Shown here: positions 1-8,068 of the stretch, piece by piece
How positions within the stretch are numbered: the first letter of the stretch is position 1
How the letters are laid out: each line of letters starts with the position of its first letter
Source of the DNA: CAUPWF01 sp963515125
GTDB lineage: Bacteria > Bacillota > Clostridia > Lachnospirales > Lachnospiraceae
Assembly: GCA_052116865.1 (NCBI GenBank)
Contig: JBQKKG010000003.1
Location: 1 to 64,000 of the forward strand
Direction of reading: 5' to 3'
DNA length: 64,000 nucleotides
The notes under the pieces: model-generated
What the model saw: only the letters and a program-made list of their open reading frames with translations
What the model was told of the DNA's origin: nothing
Database searches by the model: none
Made by a program: the position numbers and the translations under genes

Positions 1-20
1 AACACTTTGTTATATTTATT

Positions 21-110
21 GTTCAGACTGAACCGGAAACATGTTCAGAAACAATCGGAATCAATGTTCAGCTGATAGCGGAATACGCGTTCAGTTGAAG
101 CGGAATTTGC
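21..110. repeat. Four degenerate 22-23 bp tandem repeats, possible mobile-element end
   Basis: Four units begin at 21, 43, 66 and 89 (spacing 22, 23, 23 bp). Each has GTTCAG followed, 12 or 13 bases after its start, by CGGAA; the bases between and after vary. Arrays of such short degenerate repeats at an end are typical of IS21-like elements, where the transposase binds them, so this may be the terminus of an element whose genes lie left of position 1. No transposase is visible inside the window, so that is inference. It is not a CRISPR array: the units are contiguous and there are no spacers. Confidence 0.45.
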
Positions 111-160
111 AAAACACACCATTTTCTGGTGCAGAATTAATGTTTTAATTATTTTATTAA

Positions 161-245
161 ATGGTCGCATTATTTAAGACCATTTTCTATCCATGGTCGC
201 AAAAAGTGAGACCATTCTTCAAAATGAACTTATTTTATGCGACCA
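161..245. repeat. Two ATGGTC-N11-GACCAT inverted repeats plus an inverted half copy
   Basis: Positions 161-183 and 193-215 each carry ATGGTC, 11 bases, then GACCAT, so each is a small dyad; the two share ATGGTCGCA and are 32 bp apart. The octamer TGCGACCA at 238-245 is the reverse complement of the shared TGGTCGCA. The arrangement resembles multiple binding sites for a dimeric DNA-binding protein, or transposon-end sites, and lies next to the tandem repeats at 21-110. No protein partner can be named. Confidence 0.45.
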
Positions 246-351
246 AAGTACTTTTAGTTAAAATTTATTGAAAAATATTTTTTGAGGAGACAATTTTTAA
301 GGGAGCATGGCTAGATACGCAGATTGGATATCCGTCCAATTTGCCCTCTAG

Positions 352-371
352 TTAGGGAGAAGACTCCCTAA
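352..371. other. Perfect 8-bp stem hairpin in the left gene-poor region
   Basis: TTAGGGAG, a 4-base AAGA loop and CTCCCTAA form a perfect hairpin. It is not followed by a T-run on either strand, so it is not a typical terminator. Apart from the two repeat arrays and this hairpin I see nothing convincing in positions 1-548; ORFs there are short and carry no recognisable domain. The region may be debris of an integrated element. Confidence 0.35.
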
Positions 372-548
372 AACCCTGTAATATGTAACGTAGTTGCCCT
401 TTCTATTTCCAAAGTTGATTACACCATTTTACACCAAAAAATCAGCGAAACATATCATTCTGATATGCTCCGCCTCTATTATTCTAACTAAATTTTATAT
501 ACTGTACTACAATACCATTATTCATTTCTTCAAAGTATGCTCATACCC

Positions 549-896
549 TTACACAATGTTTTCACCCAAAATAATTTTTGGCATAGTGGTTAAGCATCTG
601 TTCCACCGCTTGTAAAAATGCTCTAACCCTAACTTTGACACCCTTGCGTGAGTTTCTTCATCTCTAACAGTCCAATGTAAAACATAAGTGACTTTGCCTA
701 CATTGCGTGTGAGGCGAACAGGCAATGCCCCTTCTTTAACGGCATTAAAATCTGTTTGGCGGTGGGTGCGTTTGATATATCTAACTTCAATAACACCATC
801 TTGCTCCATATAAAAGGCGGCAACCTCTTTCATAAGTTGCTCAATTTCCTCTTGCTTTTCAATCTTTGCCTCATAGATACAAATTTCATTAAACAT
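549..896 (-). CDS. Small protein, possible ABM-like alpha/beta barrel monooxygenase relative
   Basis: This 115-residue protein has no signal peptide or membrane segment. The order of elements (a beta-strand start, helix with EEIEQLMKE, a DGVIEVRYIKRTH strand, a central VTYVLHWTV strand, then a long helix with HARVSKLGLEHFYKRW) resembles the dimeric alpha-beta barrel of antibiotic-biosynthesis-monooxygenase/heme-oxygenase-like proteins, but no catalytic motif confirms this. The start ATG follows a GAGGTGGTGCA stretch that can serve as ribosome binding site. It is transcribed alone on the minus strand. Function is not known; the fold call is inference. Confidence 0.6.
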   Translation of the reverse strand: MFNEICIYEAKIEKQEEIEQLMKEVAAFYMEQDGVIEVRYIKRTHRQTDFNAVKEGALPVRLTRNVGKVTYVLHWTVRDEETHARVSKLGLEHFYKRWNRCLTTMPKIILGENIV

Positions 897-1095
897 TTAT
901 TGCACCACCTCGCACATTATATAAATAATCTTTATTTAATTATATCAGAATTTTGAGCAGTCTGGTAATTGTAGATGTAAAGCTGTTTTTATAGGGGATT
1001 TAAACTCACACGTAGACACACTTTATGCTCATTTGGTTCGTTCAGAACATTCATGAAGTAAAATAGGAAATAATGTTTTACACTATGTCGTTTTA

Positions 1096-1818
1096 TCAAA
1101 ATAACCTTTTTCCATCTAAAATATCGATACCAAGCTCTTTCGCTATACCTGTTTGCTTAAATGGATTTATTTTTTTCACTACGCCGTCACATTTAAAAAA
1201 CGAGCCTGTATTTTTGAACCAAAATGTTATATCTGCTTTTACGCATTGCTCCCGAATATTAAGTACCCAATCATAGTCACATATACGGGATTCTCGCCCT
1301 GTTTCGCCACCAACAGTCACATGGTCTACTCCACGAAGATACGGTGTCAAATCTATCTTTTCTAAGAGTGGGGCACAAGCGATGAACCGCCGCTTTATCG
1401 GATAGGATAAAAAGAGAGGAAGTCTGTAATCGGCTAATTCTTGATTTTCGACAGTACAACCAATATTCACATTGTCATAGCCTGCACCCCAATCGGGTGG
1501 AAGTGATACGAGAAAACGGTCAATTCGCTTTGTTAAAATCAAGAAATCAATATCAGTTCTTTCCTTGATGATAGCCCAAATGTCTTTACGCCACTCGTCT
1601 GCTTCTGGCAGGAAAAAGTCAGTCGCAAAACAGGTTGGAAGAATTTTGTTGCCTTTGATATTGTATTCGCCCTTTGCATTTTTCCTTGCGGGCCAATCAA
1701 ATTTATCTGTTTTTTGTATTGTGTTTTGGCCATAGCGTTTCGCATGTGGCCCATAAAAATAGCAATTTGTACAGCCATCACTTATTTTGTAACAGCCTGT
1801 CCATGGCTCCCAGTTCAT
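1096..1818 (-). CDS. DUF5131 family protein (phage Gp37/Gp68-like)
   Basis: The 240-residue product begins with NWEPWTGCYKISDGCTNCY, the hallmark of the DUF5131 (phage Gp37/Gp68) family, with cysteines C9, C16 and C19. The family is found in phages and mobile elements and has a radical-SAM-like three-cysteine arrangement at the N-terminus. Later blocks such as ILTKRIDRF, NVNIGCTVENQE, RRFIACAPLLE and VTVGGETG are also typical, and the length is normal. The start has a strong GAGGAGG eight bases upstream. In many genomes the family is next to a three-Cys-motif partner protein; none is present here. The substrate is unknown. Its presence suggests horizontal transfer of this stretch. Confidence 0.85.
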   Translation of the reverse strand: MNWEPWTGCYKISDGCTNCYFYGPHAKRYGQNTIQKTDKFDWPARKNAKGEYNIKGNKILPTCFATDFFLPEADEWRKDIWAIIKERTDIDFLILTKRIDRFLVSLPPDWGAGYDNVNIGCTVENQELADYRLPLFLSYPIKRRFIACAPLLEKIDLTPYLRGVDHVTVGGETGRESRICDYDWVLNIREQCVKADITFWFKNTGSFFKCDGVVKKINPFKQTGIAKELGIDILDGKRLF

Positions 1819-1873
1819 AGTGTACCTCCTCTTGGATGGGTGAAGCCGATGATAGCAGAAACGCAGCCGCTTG

Positions 1874-2086
1874 TCAAACGCAGCGTTTGAACGCCACCGT
1901 CCGTGCCTTCATGGAGATCTTACCCACCTCGTAGCCGTAGGCGGGCAGCTCCTTCTTGAAGGTTAAAAAGGCGTGATCGATGGGAAAGCCCAGAATCTGT
2001 TCAATCTCGGCATAGGTCAACGCGAAGCTGTTCTCAGTGCGTTGACTTATCGCCTTCCAAAGCGGCTCATATTTACTCATTGTCCG
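1874..2086 (-). CDS. Small conserved hypothetical protein (start revised to the internal ATG)
   Basis: The frame is open from 2149, but the ATG at 2086 is preceded by GGAGGAGACGG, so the protein is 70 residues beginning MSKYEPLWKAI. It reads as a compact globular domain with the motifs LTYAEIEQILGFPIDHAFL and YGYEVGKISMKARTVAFK. I recall similar stand-alone small proteins of this pattern in Clostridia, but not a function. The gene is locally GC-richer than its neighbours, and its last codons sit in a CAAACGC/GCGTTTG palindrome (1875-1889). It lies directly downstream of the VOC gene, separated by a terminator, so it is probably independently transcribed. Confidence 0.6.
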   Translation of the reverse strand, partial: RTMSKYEPLWKAISQRTENSFALTYAEIEQILGFPIDHAFLTFKKELPAYGYEVGKISMKARTVAFKRCV

Positions 2087-2115
2087 TCTCCTCCGATCTT
2101 GTTTGGAATAAAATA

Positions 2116-2139
2116 GCGGCTTTGATTTACCAAAGCCGC
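2116..2139 (-). terminator. Rho-independent terminator for the VOC gene
   Basis: GCGGCTTTG, a 6-base loop and CAAAGCCGC form a perfect 9-bp stem; on the minus strand it is followed by TATTTTATT. It lies just after the stop of the gene at 2146-2616. Confidence 0.8.
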
Positions 2140-2145
2140 CATGTA

Positions 2146-2616
2146 TCACATACCAAAGCCTAACGCATACTGTTTTACAACCTCAAGAGGGAACATTGTG
2201 CGTGTAGCAACTTCTTCTGCCGACATGCCTTGATTAAAAAAGCGTTTGATAACCGTGGTCATATCCTCTGCAATTTCTACAATGTGCTTGTCGGGGTCAT
2301 ATACCCGAATGTCACGCTGCCCCCACGGGTATTCTTTGATTTCATGTACCCATTGCAAACTGGATATGCTTTTCATTTCGGCGTACACCTTGTCTAAATC
2401 TTCCACCTCAAAATAGACTTGAAAGTTATGTGATTGCTCTATCACGCTATCTATTGATATACCAACGAGTTCGGCATATCCTTGTTGCAGAGAAAAGCCC
2501 TCAAATGTCACATGCACGCCAATATCCATGACTGCATTTTGATGAAGCACCTTTTCATAAAAGTGTTTCGATGCGGCTATATCCTTAACCGCTAAAAGAC
2601 AACCTTGATATTTCAT
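2146..2616 (-). CDS. VOC (glyoxalase/bleomycin-resistance) family protein
   Basis: The 156-residue protein has the beta-alpha-beta-beta-beta arrangement of a vicinal oxygen chelate domain over about residues 1-120: an N-terminal CLLAVKDIAASKHFYEKVL, a middle QVYFEVEDLDKVYAEM, and DIRVYDPDKHIVEIAE near the end of the domain. The final E of VEIAE is the usual metal-ligand position. A C-terminal tail of about 35 residues (SAEEVATRTMFPLEVV) looks helix-turn-helix-like. It follows the AraC-type regulator on the same strand with a 3-base gap, so the two are probably one transcript and the regulator may control it. Substrate unknown. Confidence 0.85.
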   Translation of the reverse strand: MKYQGCLLAVKDIAASKHFYEKVLHQNAVMDIGVHVTFEGFSLQQGYAELVGISIDSVIEQSHNFQVYFEVEDLDKVYAEMKSISSLQWVHEIKEYPWGQRDIRVYDPDKHIVEIAEDMTTVIKRFFNQGMSAEEVATRTMFPLEVVKQYALGFGM

Positions 2617-2619
2617 TTT

Positions 2620-3441
2620 TCAATCCTCCTTTGAGGATATTGTATTGTATATCTCTGTTCCATCATAGTAAAAATCCGACATTGTTTTCAGATACTTTTG
2701 AGGGGTAACACCACTGATAGCCTTGAAATCTTTATCAAAATGGGCTTGGTCGAAATATCCGGCTTGTTGCGACAATGCCGCAAAAAAGCAAGGCGATTTT
2801 TGAATGTGCTTTAATACATAATTAAAGCGTGTTAAGCGTACAAGGTCCTTAACATTCATTCCAATTTGCGCAAGAAACAAGCGGTTTAGCTGTCGCTCAC
2901 TATAATGGCATTGTCCAGCAACTTCTTTCACTTGTATTTGCCCATAATTATCAGAAATCACTTTGGTTGCCAACAACAAAGAGTCCGAAACAACATGCTT
3001 ATCCATGCGTTTGTATAAAATTTTCTCACAAGTATTTACCATTTCGCATACAGTTTTTGATGCTACAAAAGCCTGATACAGCGAATCAAACAGCTCATTG
3101 TCAATATCCGCAAGCGAAAGTCGCTTATCTGCAAACTCTATTTGGCTTTGTCGGGTAATTTGATACAAACCATAGGGTGAAAGCTGGATAAGTAGCAGGA
3201 CATGATAACTATTTGGTTCTATTCCTAACAAAACAGGGGTTAAAGATGCTCCCCACAGTTCAGCAATTACTGCGTTTCCGTCAAAAGCAAGCGACAATGT
3301 TCCACATGCGTTAGGCATAAGCGTATAGTGTGCCATAAACGTATCATTCGACGGAAACACGATGTTGTAATATTGAATATATTTTCTCAGCCCCACATGT
3401 GAGGGAAACATATTGAATTGCTTGCCATTTTTGATAATCAA
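2620..3441 (-). CDS. AraC family transcriptional regulator
   Basis: The 273-residue protein has a divergent N-terminal sensing half (about 1-150, with HYTLMPNACGTLSLAF and QLSPYGLYQI) and a C-terminal double helix-turn-helix of the AraC/XylS type. That part carries VKEVAGQCHYSERQLNRLF for the first HTH and QAGYFDQAHFDKDFKAISGVTPQKYL for the second. It sits directly upstream of the VOC gene in the same orientation. The N-terminus resembles the DUF6597 type that often pairs with small enzymes, which is inference. Ligand unknown. Confidence 0.9.
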   Translation of the reverse strand: MIIKNGKQFNMFPSHVGLRKYIQYYNIVFPSNDTFMAHYTLMPNACGTLSLAFDGNAVIAELWGASLTPVLLGIEPNSYHVLLLIQLSPYGLYQITRQSQIEFADKRLSLADIDNELFDSLYQAFVASKTVCEMVNTCEKILYKRMDKHVVSDSLLLATKVISDNYGQIQVKEVAGQCHYSERQLNRLFLAQIGMNVKDLVRLTRFNYVLKHIQKSPCFFAALSQQAGYFDQAHFDKDFKAISGVTPQKYLKTMSDFYYDGTEIYNTISSKED

Positions 3442-3527
3442 ATTATTCCCCCTCTCTTATTTTTCAAAGTCCATTTTTATGATAATTTTCGACTAACGCG
3501 AATCAAGCAAATATAAATAATCTTCAA

Positions 3528-3560
3528 AACTAACCTAGAAGTTTTTCTTCTAGATTAGTT
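3528..3560 (-). terminator. Terminator of rlmD (bidirectional in form)
   Basis: AACTAA-C-CTAGAA pairs with TTCTAG-A-TTAGTT around a 7-base loop. The minus strand has TTTT after the stem and the plus strand has a six-T run, so it could stop transcription both ways. It lies downstream of rlmD. Confidence 0.7.
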
Positions 3561-3604
3561 TTTTCTTCTGAATTTATTTTATCGTTTTCTTTTAAATAAT
3601 TCTA

Positions 3605-5239
3605 CTAAATCATCCCAAAATGCTTAAGTGCATCCTTAATTGCCTTCTCTTTATCTTCTGGGCACTTCGGCTGCTTTGCATTCTCGGTTTTAGGCTTATT
3701 AAAACACTCCCCTACATCAATACCACATTTCTTTTTTATCTGTGCAATATAAAGGTTTGAAACCATTAACCCAGTCTCTTTCAACACATACTGCTGAATC
3801 TCATTATAAGTTGCTTTACTCTCTGCTGATGTTACATCCAACCCATCCAAGTCCAAATCCACTTCTATATGATTATCCGCTTTTCGTTGGGACAACAAAA
3901 CAATCGTCTCGACGTGCCCCGTCCCCGGAAACATATCCACTGCCACAGCCTTCTCCACAGAATACCCCCTCGCCTGCAACACCTCCAAGTCCCTCACCAA
4001 ACTCGTTGGCTTACAGCTAATATACACCATCTTCTCCACGCCAAAGCGAATAATTTTATCCAATGCCTTTGGATGAATCCCATCCCTCGGTGGGTCCAAC
4101 ACGATTAAATCAGGGACTTCCTTCAACTCATCAATGACCTTCAATACATCACCCGCATGAAAATAACAATTATCAAGCCCATTCAACTTTGCATTGACCT
4201 TCGCAGCCTCCACAGCTTCTTCCACAATCTCCACGCCCACTACCTTCGACGCTACTGGTGCTAAGATCTGGGCAATCGTTCCTGTTCCACTATATAAGTC
4301 AAAGATAACCTTGTCCTTTGTATCTCCTATATAGTCTCGTGCTGTCGTGTATAAGACTTCTGCCCCTAAAGAATTAGTCTGAAAAAATGAAAATGGTGAA
4401 ATCTTAAACTTCAATCCCAACAATTCCTCATAAAAATAATCTTGCCCATAAAGGATATCCGTTCCTTCGTCTTTCACCACATCCGCAACACTATCATTAT
4501 ACGTGTGTAAGATTCCCATTAACTTCCCGTTTAGTTCTAAGGAGCATAACCTACGTACCCATTCTTGATCATTCATCTGACCTTGTCTAGTCGTCACTAA
4601 GTCTATTAAGATTTCTCCTGTCTTTACACCCTTTCTAACTAAAAGATGCCTTAGATACCCTTCATGACGCATACGGTGGTAATACAAAGTACCTAGTTCC
4701 GTAAAGTATGTTAACGTACATTGTAAAATTTTACGGTAATCCTCATCGACAATTTGACATTCGGTCACCGTAACAATATCATGAAAACTCCCTCGCCTAT
4801 GCATCCCCAATGCCAGCGGACCGTCTTTGACTTCATCCCCGAAAGAGAATTCCATCTTATTGCGGTATGCATCCTGTACTGGACTTGCTTTAATGCCTTC
4901 AAATTCATACTCCTCTACCACATCATCCAGTAACGCTTTTACTTGCGTTTCCTTTAACTTCAACTGTTCTTCATACGGTAGATTCTGATACGTACATCCT
5001 CCACAAGCGCCAAAATGTCTACACGTAGCATCTATTTCCTGTGGTGCCTTTTCTAGTACTTCCAACACCCTTCCTTCTGCTTTTCCTTTACGTACCTTAT
5101 TCACAGAGAATCGTACCTTCTGTCCTGGCAAACCATTTTTCACAATGACTGGTTTCTCTTCCCCTTCTATCGTAACATATCCTTTATTCGGAAATTCTAC
5201 TCTTTCAATAATACCTTCATACACTTGCCCTTTTTTCAT
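3605..5239 (-). CDS. rlmD: 23S rRNA (uracil-C5)-methyltransferase RlmD/RlmCD type
   Basis: The 544-residue protein methylates a uracil C5 in 23S rRNA (U1939 in E. coli; Firmicute homologues can also modify U747). Residues 1-60 form a TRAM RNA-binding domain. A [4Fe-4S] cluster site is seen at C73-x5-C79-x2-C82 with C161. The SAM site is FDLYSGTGT (about 313-321), LDPPR is at 381-385 and the catalytic cysteine is C409 in YISCKP. Residues from about 455 form an extra C-terminal module (ATYNEIQQYVLKE, SNLYIAQIKKKCGI, ALKHFGMI) absent from the E. coli enzyme; I recall it as common in Lachnospiraceae homologues. The gene is monocistronic. Confidence 0.95.
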   Translation of the reverse strand: MKKGQVYEGIIERVEFPNKGYVTIEGEEKPVIVKNGLPGQKVRFSVNKVRKGKAEGRVLEVLEKAPQEIDATCRHFGACGGCTYQNLPYEEQLKLKETQVKALLDDVVEEYEFEGIKASPVQDAYRNKMEFSFGDEVKDGPLALGMHRRGSFHDIVTVTECQIVDEDYRKILQCTLTYFTELGTLYYHRMRHEGYLRHLLVRKGVKTGEILIDLVTTRQGQMNDQEWVRRLCSLELNGKLMGILHTYNDSVADVVKDEGTDILYGQDYFYEELLGLKFKISPFSFFQTNSLGAEVLYTTARDYIGDTKDKVIFDLYSGTGTIAQILAPVASKVVGVEIVEEAVEAAKVNAKLNGLDNCYFHAGDVLKVIDELKEVPDLIVLDPPRDGIHPKALDKIIRFGVEKMVYISCKPTSLVRDLEVLQARGYSVEKAVAVDMFPGTGHVETIVLLSQRKADNHIEVDLDLDGLDVTSAESKATYNEIQQYVLKETGLMVSNLYIAQIKKKCGIDVGECFNKPKTENAKQPKCPEDKEKAIKDALKHFGMI

Positions 5240-5519
5240 GTATTTCTATTTCCTCTCCTTCTTGTACTTTGCTACGTGTATTTTAACATTAATCTTAATA
5301 TTTGCCAACGCTAAACCTTTAATCTGCCCAATTTCTCTTTGTTTAAATCACACCATATAATCACTAGTTTTCATTCCTTCGCATCACACAGTTTCTACTG
5401 CCAGTGAAGGGGTGTATAATGATACAATACATATCTCCTTGACCTATCAATGTCATTAAGATAAGTAGAATGCAACAATAATCTATACCAGTAATTCTTC
5501 AACAGATCAGAGTGGGGGA

Positions 5520-5815
5520 TAATCTTTATATATTTTAAATGTATCTGATTTAAGCTCATCTTTGATTATAGGAAATATTAGTTGGGCAATCTGCCGTGTA
5601 AACAAAGTATTTGCGAAATACGTTCTTCAATCATTGACGCTCCATAGCGATCATAAACGTTACTAAGGTTGGAAAATCCCATTTCTTCTTTCTTATGAAA
5701 TCCTTATCCCAATTAACAGTAAACTGTGATAAATCTAATGATATTTCATCAATCAGATTCCACAAAGCAGCTTTTACTTCTTTTGAAGCTTCATAAGCGA
5801 TAACCTTCTAAACTG
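5520..5815 (-). pseudogene. Remnant of an IS4-type transposase (N-terminal part)
   Basis: Reading the minus strand from about 5800 gives ALWNLIDEISLDLSQF, then NWDKDFIRKKKWDFPTL and VTFMIAMERQ followed by a stop (TGA at about 5632). The same frame continues LKNVFRKYFVYTADCPTN and ISYNQR, with further stops. This matches the start of IS4-family transposases of Clostridia, which carry a D-KDF-RKRK-DF-PT pattern followed by N-Q-R. The DDE catalytic part is absent, and no terminal inverted repeats could be identified. The rest of the 5240-5962 gap holds no other recognisable gene. Confidence 0.75.
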
Positions 5816-5962
5816 TATATATTTCAAGTGTTTCGCTACATTTTTGCTGATTTGCCAAATGTTTTTATATGTTTGCTTAAAATATTAATAATTGATATTA
5901 TATAAATAGATGAAAAATCTGCAAATAAGAATTTATCTGATTCAAGGAAAAGGAGCATGATT

Positions 5963-6433
5963 ATGAAATTAACAGAAAAGGTTGATGTTTTGAAAACTAT
6001 ATCAAGGGAGTTTAATCAAGCAGGAATCACCTGGTCACTTGGAGCATCCATGCTTCTTTATTTTAAAGGTATCACAACGGAATTTGATGATATTGACATT
6101 ATGGTAATAAATGAAGATGTTGAACAGGTAAAAGAAATTATGAAGTCTTTAGAAGGAGAACTACAACCACCGAACCCAAATGAAAAATATAAAACAAAAA
6201 CCTTTCTTGAATATGTTGTATCGGGCGTAGATGTTGATATTCTAGCTGGCTTTGTAATAGTAAATGAAGGACACACATATGATTGTTCATTACATCTAAA
6301 TCAAATTGTTGAGTATTTAGAATTGGATGGTGGAAAAATACCACTTCAATCCGTTGACCTTTGGTACAAATACTATAAACTTATGGGAAGAGATAAAAAA
6401 GTCCAAATGATTAAAGAATACAAATCAAAATAA
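5963..6433 (+). CDS. Nucleotidyltransferase-fold protein
   Basis: The 156-residue protein has a minimal nucleotidyltransferase motif set: LGASML (about 26-31), then FDDIDIMV with the D43-x-D45 metal pair, and a later GVDVDIL that supplies the third carboxylate strand. The size and motif order are those of stand-alone NTases such as aminoglycoside adenylyltransferase-like or AbiEii/MNT-like proteins; the substrate cannot be told. An ATG at 5957 lies only one base after AAGGAG, whereas the in-frame ATG at 5963 is 7 bases after it, so 5963 is preferred. It is followed after about 90 bases by the acetyltransferase gene. No toxin-like partner is adjacent. Confidence 0.7.
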   Translation: MKLTEKVDVLKTISREFNQAGITWSLGASMLLYFKGITTEFDDIDIMVINEDVEQVKEIMKSLEGELQPPNPNEKYKTKTFLEYVVSGVDVDILAGFVIVNEGHTYDCSLHLNQIVEYLELDGGKIPLQSVDLWYKYYKLMGRDKKVQMIKEYKSK

Positions 6434-6521
6434 TTCGTCAAAATCCAGTTTGTAAGAGAGTTAAACAGACCAACAAATAAGAATTTATTGAATAAAGATT
6501 CCGTGTATTAGGGGGTATAAA

Positions 6522-7106
6522 ATGACAGAAAAAGAAAAGATGTTAGCTGGTTTAGAATATGATTGTGGTGATAAGGAATTACTTGCATTGTGGCATCATG
6601 CAAAAGAACTTACAAAACAGTATAATTGCCTTGAATCTGCAGATTTAGGGGGCAAAGATGCATTGCTGAGGAAGATGCTAGGTAAATGTGGTAAAAACAT
6701 TTGGATCACTCCACCTTTCTATGTTGATTATGGTAAAAATATTTTTATAGGTGATAATTGTGAGATTAATATGAATTGTACTTTTTTAGATGATAATCGC
6801 ATTCAAATAGGAGATAATGCTCTCATTGCACCAAACGTACAGATTTATACGGCTTTTCATCCAACTAATGCTACAGAGCGATTTGGAAAACCTAAAGAAG
6901 ATGGCTCTTTTTCATTTTGTAAAACAATTACAGCTCCAGTTCATATTGGCAATCATGTATGGATTGGTGGTGGAGCAATAATTCTCCCTGGTGTTAACAT
7001 TGGAGATAATGTAGTAATTGGTGCAGGAAGTGTTGTTACAAAAAATATCCCAGACAATAGTGTTGCAGTAGGAAATCCATGTTGTGTTATTCGTTCAAAT
7101 AAATAA
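6522..7106 (+). CDS. maa: Sugar O-acetyltransferase (maltose/galactoside acetyltransferase family)
   Basis: The 194-residue protein transfers acetyl groups from acetyl-CoA to sugar hydroxyls. Residues 1-55 form the N-terminal helical Mac domain (EKEKMLAGLEYDCGDKEL). Residues from about 58 form a left-handed parallel beta helix of hexapeptide repeats (FIGDNC, IQIGDN, VNIGDN, VVIGAGS). The catalytic histidine is H113 in TAFHPTN, and WIGGGAIILPG is the usual CoA-site block. The start follows a GGGGG purine tract 6 bases upstream. A strong terminator follows. Assignment to maa versus lacA cannot be made from sequence. Confidence 0.9.
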   Translation: MTEKEKMLAGLEYDCGDKELLALWHHAKELTKQYNCLESADLGGKDALLRKMLGKCGKNIWITPPFYVDYGKNIFIGDNCEINMNCTFLDDNRIQIGDNALIAPNVQIYTAFHPTNATERFGKPKEDGSFSFCKTITAPVHIGNHVWIGGGAIILPGVNIGDNVVIGAGSVVTKNIPDNSVAVGNPCCVIRSNK

Positions 7107-7152
7107 TTTAATCGTAGAAATTCTAGTTTGTAGAGATAATACAATAGTACAT

Positions 7153-7199
7153 AAAAGTAGAGGATGTATATTTTATAGCAGCAAACATTCTCTACTTTT
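7153..7199 (+). terminator. Terminator of the acetyltransferase gene
   Basis: AAAAGTAGAG-G-ATGT pairs with ACAT-T-CTCTACTTTT around a long loop; the T-rich side is on the plus strand. It lies 46 bases after the maa stop. Downstream, 7205-7390 is gene-free apart from a short coding-like stretch on the minus strand noted in the findings. Confidence 0.75.
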
Positions 7200-7390
7200 C
7201 TTATTTAACTAACACTGCATGTTCAGTTGTTGCGACCGCTTGCTTTTTCGTATCATCCATACCAGTGAAAAAGCTCATCAATAGAATATTGGCACTTCAC
7301 ATCTGGTCTTGATCGAACTCTCCAACCCCTTCCATATATCAACCAAAACCATCCGCATCTATCTTACTCCAATACACATCCCAACGTCTA

Positions 7391-8047
7391 TTAGCTCGCC
7401 TTTTTCCCTAATAATCGATCTACTAATTTCACCGCCTCTATGGCATTACTAGAATAACCATCTGCACCAATTTTTTCAGCAAAGGATACCGAGATTGGCC
7501 CACCACCAACGATAATTTTTACGTCATCACGTATGCCAGCTTCTACCACCAGATCTACTACCTTTTTCATATTTGGCATTGCAGTGGACATTAGGGTAGA
7601 CATTGCAATCACATCAGCGCCCACCTCTTTTGCCTTATCCACAAAATCCTTTAACGGAACATCTCTTCCTAGGTCATAGAGTTCATATCCTGCGGTTTCC
7701 AACATAATACGCACTAAATTTTTCCCAATGTCATGGGTATCCCCTTCTACAACCCCAATCACTATTTTGCTCTTTTCATCTGTTTCTTCCTGTTCTAGCT
7801 TTGCCTTTAATATGTCTAGACCTTGATACATGGCATCTGAGCATAATAATAACTCAGGGATAAAATACTCTTCCTCTTCATAGAGTGTTGCTGCCTTTTG
7901 CATACCAACCACAAGCCCGGATATAATACCATCTAATGCATCATAGCCCTTTGCAAGATACTCTTCTGCAACATCTACCACTTCTTCATCTTCCATATTT
8001 TCAACACAATCTGCGAGCTTTTCTAATAATAGTTTTTTTTCTTCCAT
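7391..8047 (-). CDS. Corrinoid (B12-binding) methyl-carrier protein, MtaC/MtbC-like
   Basis: The 218-residue protein carries a methyl group on cobalt between two methyltransferases. Residues 1-85 are the helical cap domain (B12-binding 2 type) and about 93-215 the Rossmann-type cobalamin domain. The cobalt-ligand signature D103-x-H105-x-x-G108 is present within EGDTHDIGKNLV; STLMSTAMPNMKKV and VGGGPISVSFAEKIGADGY complete the B12 pocket. It follows the UroD-like gene with a 21-base gap and is co-transcribed. No substrate-specific methyltransferase (MtaB, MtbB, MtvB type) is adjacent, so the methyl donor is unknown. Confidence 0.92.
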   Translation of the reverse strand: MEEKKLLLEKLADCVENMEDEEVVDVAEEYLAKGYDALDGIISGLVVGMQKAATLYEEEEYFIPELLLCSDAMYQGLDILKAKLEQEETDEKSKIVIGVVEGDTHDIGKNLVRIMLETAGYELYDLGRDVPLKDFVDKAKEVGADVIAMSTLMSTAMPNMKKVVDLVVEAGIRDDVKIIVGGGPISVSFAEKIGADGYSSNAIEAVKLVDRLLGKKAS

Positions 8048-8068
8048 GTTTTGCTTCCTTCTCTCCTA

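Noticed and set aside
21..245. Possible CRISPR array at the left edge
   Set aside because: The units are contiguous and degenerate, no constant spacers exist, and no cas genes are in the window.
394..615. Plus-strand ORF of 73 residues in the left gap
   Set aside because: No ribosome binding site, overlaps the end of the better minus-strand gene, no recognisable domain.
3742..4020. Plus-strand proline/serine-rich ORF inside rlmD
   Set aside because: It is an antisense shadow of rlmD; all its composition is explained by the rlmD codons.
5963..7106. Toxin-antitoxin or abortive infection pair (NTase plus neighbour)
   Set aside because: The neighbour is an ordinary sugar O-acetyltransferase, and no AbiEi/HEPN-type partner is adjacent.
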